Shown here: positions 63,616 through 64,000 of the stretch, one piece after another
How positions within the stretch are numbered: the first letter of the stretch is position 1
How the letters are laid out: every line of letters starts with the position of its first letter
From: Scatosoma sp045644545
Lineage (GTDB): Bacteria > Bacillota > Clostridia > Christensenellales > Borkfalkiaceae
Length of the DNA stretch: 64,000 bases
NCBI GenBank assembly: GCA_045644545.1
Contig: JAZRHC010000017.1
Location: forward strand, 1 to 64,000
Direction of reading: 5' to 3'
Notes under the pieces: generated by a model
Seen by the model: only the letters and a program-made list of their open reading frames with translations
What the model was told of the DNA's origin: nothing
The model's database searches: none
Program-made: the position numbers and the translations under genes

Positions 63616-64000
63616 ATGAACAAACTCGGATTCGACAATAAAAAATACCTCGAAATGCAATCGGAAAAGATCGAAGAACGCATCAATTCTTTCGGAGGAA
63701 AGTTGTATTTGGAATTCGGCGGGAAGCTCTTCGACGACTACCACGCCTCCCGCGTGCTCCCCGGTTTTGAGCCCGACAGTAAGATCAAAATGCTCTTAAA
63801 ACTCAAAGAGATCGCGGAGATCCTCGTCGTGATCAGCGCGCGCGATATCGAAAACAATAAATACCGCCGCGACCTCGGCATCACCTACGACGCCGACGTT
63901 TTGCGACTTCTCGATATCTTTAAAGCCAAGGGCTTGTACGTGGGCAGCGTCGTGATGACGATGTATCATTCCCACCCCACCGTGGACGGGTTTATCAAAC
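63616..64000 (+). CDS. UPF0371/DUF1846 family protein (partial)
   Basis: The first 128 residues are visible before the window ends. The start NKLGFDNKKYLEMQSEKIEERI, then FGGKLYLEFGGKLFDDYHASRVLPGFEPDSKIKML and SARDIENNKYRRDLGITYD, match DUF1846, a family of about 500 residues of unknown function with solved structures. AGGAAGGAG lies 12 bases upstream. Confidence 0.9.
   Translation, partial: MNKLGFDNKKYLEMQSEKIEERINSFGGKLYLEFGGKLFDDYHASRVLPGFEPDSKIKMLLKLKEIAEILVVISARDIENNKYRRDLGITYDADVLRLLDIFKAKGLYVGSVVMTMYHSHPTVDGFIK

Overview
This is a chromosomal segment from an anaerobic, endospore-forming-lineage Firmicute, probably an uncultured gut Clostridia. The grounds are a complete spoIIAA-spoIIAB-spoIIAC (sigma F) operon, the Firmicutes order prs-pth-mfd followed by a PrsA/SurA-like lipoprotein, a pyruvate formate-lyase system, meso-diaminopimelate dehydrogenase, a fused IspDF, strong Shine-Dalgarno sites and near-consensus sigma-A promoters (TTGACA-17-TATAAT). 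The exact family is inference. No phage, plasmid, transposase, rRNA or CRISPR array is seen.

Layout. 0.2-2.6 kb: a membrane-anchored extracellular beta-propeller-like protein. 2.7-14.3 kb (minus): MATE exporter, PrsA-like lipoprotein, mfd, pth, prs, then tadA, an M14 peptidase, rlmH and a CPBP protease. 14.3-15.9 kb: the spoIIA operon. 16.0-16.3 kb: tRNA-Met(CAT) and tRNA-Asp with a bidirectional terminator. 16.3-19.5 kb: a decaying envelope cluster (a membrane gene broken by an in-frame TAG, a DUF2207 protein, an N-terminally truncated lemA, DUF378). 19.5-22.9 kb: MarR-controlled MacB/FtsX-type ABC transporter. 23-25.8 kb: two convergent M18 aminopeptidases. 25.9-30.6 kb: a minimal SufB/D-SufC pair, a YgjP-like protease, galE and a CNNM/CorC protein. 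30.8-38.1 kb: an oppABCDF oligopeptide importer whose OppC carries a large extracellular insertion. 38.2-40.5 kb: metY-metA (homocysteine by way of O-acetylhomoserine).

40.5-41.95 kb is the one clearly accessory patch: repeat elements, a tandem-HTH regulator divergent from a small protein with three operator-like sites between them, and a second small HTH gene. 42-45.3 kb: tcdA and a calcium-type P-ATPase. 45.5-49.0 kb: an unusual fermentation operon, pflA - thioredoxin (CANC) - pflB lacking its glycyl-radical domain - a separate 77-residue glycyl-radical protein, i.e. a split pyruvate formate-lyase. 49.2-57.1 kb: rpoB-rpoC from their own promoter, with a very acidic RpoB tail. 57.4-58.8 kb: rqcP-ispDF. 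58.9-63.4 kb: a small HTH gene, a YitT-family protein, ddh, purA and a NUDIX hydrolase. The window ends inside a UPF0371 (DUF1846) gene with a structured leader.

The window is mostly housekeeping. The points most worth a second look are the split PFL operon, the operator-bearing HTH/small-protein module, and two genes caught mid-decay at 16.3-19.2 kb.
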